DNA from: Bacteroidales bacterium
GTDB taxonomy: Bacteria > Bacteroidota > Bacteroidia > Bacteroidales > F082
Direction of reading: 5' to 3'
NCBI GenBank assembly: GCA_024762735.1
Contig: JANTGU010000115.1
Location: 1 to 7,105 of the forward strand
Length of the DNA stretch: 7,105 nucleotides
Position numbers and translations under genes: made by a program. This document shows, piece after piece, positions 5,713-7,105 of this stretch (its first letter is position 1; the number at the start of each line of letters is the position of its first letter). Below the pieces are notes generated by a model that worked only from the letters and a program-made list of their open reading frames with translations, made no database searches and had not been told where the DNA came from.

Positions 5713-7105
5713 CTAAAAGTTGTACCGATTGTCTTCAATCAGCTTGTCAGCAATGGCACGACGAGCCTCCTTAACGTTTACCGGATTGACTTTGGTAAAT
5801 CGTTTCATACCCATCAACATGGCCTGACGTTCGTCGCCCTCAGCAAAGGAGTTAACGGCATCCACACCAATTTTGTTGATTCTGCTGGCGGTATCATAAA
5901 TAAACACATCCAGCATGTTTTTGTACAACTTCATTTTTTCTTCGTCGTACATGCCGTTGAGTTTTTCAATTCTAAGCATCATCGATTCGGCTGCATAGGT
6001 GTACATCAGCATATCGGAAACGTTCATCAGAATTTCCTGTTCGTTTTGAATTTTATCAGTGTATTTCTGCAGCGCAGCACCGGCCACCATCAAAATAGAT
6101 TTTTTGAAGTTGGTCATTACTTTATGATATCCTTCAAAGTAGTCCATGGTGGTGCTTCCAAAATCAGGAATACCCATCAGCTCTTTGGCTACCTCTTTGG
6201 CAGGTGTGAGCAGGTCGATTTCACCTTTCATGCCCCGTTTCAGCATTTCGCCAATGGTTACCATTCGGTTGATTTCGTTGGTTCCTTCAAAAATCCGGTT
6301 AATACGCGAATCGCGGTAAGCACGCTCTACCAGCATTTCGGCTGAATAGCCCATACCGCCGTGAATCTGAACGCCTTCATCCACTACATAATCGAGTGCT
6401 TCCGAACCAAAAACTTTGGCAATAGAAGCTTCGATGGCATACTGGCGCAAACCTTCTACCATGGCACGACCTTTATCCATACCACCGGCAACCAATGCGT
6501 CGATGGCATCATCAATGTTTTGGCTGGCACGATAGGTGAGTGACTCGTTGGCAAACGTACGGATAACCATTTCGGCCAGTTTGTGCTTGATGGCGCCAAA
6601 ATTGGAAATGAATGTTCCAAACTGTTTCCTTTCGTTGGCATACTGAACCGAAATATCAATGGTAGATTTCGCTGCCCCGGCACAAGCCCCGGCTAGTTTA
6701 ATACGACCCAGGTTCAAAATGTAAAGGGCAATTTTAAAACCGCCGTTTTGTTCTCCCAGCAGGTTTTCAACCGGAATTTTTACATTGTCGAAAAAGATTT
6801 GAGTGGTGGACGATCCGCGGATACCCATTTTATCTTCCTCTTCGCCAATGGTAAAGCCCGGTGTGCCGCGTTCAACGATAAAAGCACTCAGGTTTTTATC
6901 GCCTTCAATTTTAGCAAACACGATAAACAGGTCGGCTACGCCCCCGTTGGTAATCCACATTTTATCGCCATTGAGGACGTAGTGTTTTCCGTCTTCTGAT
7001 AAAACAGCTTTGGTTTTTCCGTTGTTTGGGTCGGAACCTGCCGTGGGTTCGGTTAATGCATAAGCACCTATGTACTCACCTGTTGCCAACTTGGGTAAAT
7101 ATTTT
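5713..7105 (-). CDS. Acyl-CoA dehydrogenase, long VLCAD/ACAD9-like form, N-terminus beyond the window
   Basis: FAD enzyme that oxidizes acyl-CoA to trans-2-enoyl-CoA and passes electrons to ETF; first oxidation of fatty-acid beta-oxidation. The frame is open to the edge: KYLPK precedes the TTG at 7087-7089, so that TTG codes an internal Leu and is not the start. Counting from it, signature 1 AYALTEPTAGSD (9-20), the WITNGG strand (45-50), RKQFG (154-158), signature 2 from QIHGGMGY through YRD (241-260) and the catalytic-base motif RIFEGTNEINR with E268 (codon 6286-6288) are present. About 190 residues follow E268, far more than the short tail of short- and medium-chain enzymes, as in VLCAD/ACAD9-type proteins. 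From the position of signature 1, I estimate about 590 residues in full. It leads into the same-strand hotdog and synthetase genes across a 196-base repeat-filled gap. Chain-length preference is inferred. Confidence 0.93.
   Translation of the reverse strand, partial: KYLPKLATGEYIGAYALTEPTAGSDPNNGKTKAVLSEDGKHYVLNGDKMWITNGGVADLFIVFAKIEGDKNLSAFIVERGTPGFTIGEEEDKMGIRGSSTTQIFFDNVKIPVENLLGEQNGGFKIALYILNLGRIKLAGACAGAAKSTIDISVQYANERKQFGTFISNFGAIKHKLAEMVIRTFANESLTYRASQNIDDAIDALVAGGMDKGRAMVEGLRQYAIEASIAKVFGSEALDYVVDEGVQIHGGMGYSAEMLVERAYRDSRINRIFEGTNEINRMVTIGEMLKRGMKGEIDLLTPAKEVAKELMGIPDFGSTTMDYFEGYHKVMTNFKKSILMVAGAALQKYTDKIQNEQEILMNVSDMLMYTYAAESMMLRIEKLNGMYDEEKMKLYKNMLDVFIYDTASRINKIGVDAVNSFAEGDERQAMLMGMKRFTKVNPVNVKEARRAIADKLIEDNRYNF

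Noticed and set aside
5572..6345. 257-residue + strand reading frame opposite the acyl-CoA dehydrogenase
   Set aside because: It begins in the MITE-like repeat (its HTERSRSV and FDYAQHDK peptides are translations of the repeat palindromes) and then runs antisense through conserved dehydrogenase sequence; its composition (many F, H, N) is that of a shadow frame.
7087..7089. TTG as start codon of the acyl-CoA dehydrogenase
   Set aside because: The frame stays open to the window edge and the upstream codons read KYLPK, continuing the usual KYLPKLATGE family sequence; the N-terminal domain lies outside the window.

Overview
The window looks like chromosomal DNA of a Bacteroidota bacterium, probably from the Bacteroidales/Marinilabiliales side. 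This is inferred from a LytTR response regulator of the type common in that phylum, weak or absent Shine-Dalgarno sequences, the style of the proteins, and short dispersed palindromes with a CTGAGC..GTCGAAG core that are frequent in such genomes. It holds five protein genes. Two run off the window edges: a response regulator at the left (+ strand) and an acyl-CoA dehydrogenase at the right (- strand). I see no rRNA, tRNA, CRISPR array or transposase.

Layout: (1) 1-688, + strand, 3' part of a LytTR two-component response regulator. (2) 689-826, a convergent intergenic gap with a strong 16-bp-arm hairpin, probably a terminator serving the - strand gene and perhaps both genes. (3) 827-2911, - strand, a 694-residue membrane iron-sulfur oxidoreductase that best fits the EtfAB:menaquinone oxidoreductase (EMO) type. 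(4) 2912-3200, a gene-free stretch made largely of short repeats and palindromes. (5) 3201-5012, - strand, a long-chain acyl-CoA synthetase. (6) 5031-5516, - strand, a small hotdog-fold (DUF4442-like) protein, 18 bp upstream of the synthetase. (7) 5517-5712, a gap almost filled by a MITE-like element with imperfect terminal inverted repeats and internal hairpins. (8) 5713-7105, - strand, an acyl-CoA dehydrogenase of the long VLCAD/ACAD9-like form, open at the window edge.

The four - strand genes fit one pathway. The synthetase activates fatty acids to acyl-CoA. The dehydrogenase makes the first oxidation and passes electrons to an electron-transfer flavoprotein (not in the window). The membrane FeS protein would move those electrons into the menaquinone pool. 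The hotdog protein may hydrolyse or bind acyl-CoA. The pathway assignment rests on family recognition and gene order; the EMO role is an inference.

The most notable non-coding content is three kinds of palindromic repeat in the gaps: the CTGAGC..GTCGAAG-core hairpins (four copies with different but self-complementary arms), the acct(g/a)acaggtc hairpins (two copies, each just downstream of a stop codon), and the MITE-like element that carries two of the first kind. I found no clearly new protein system.
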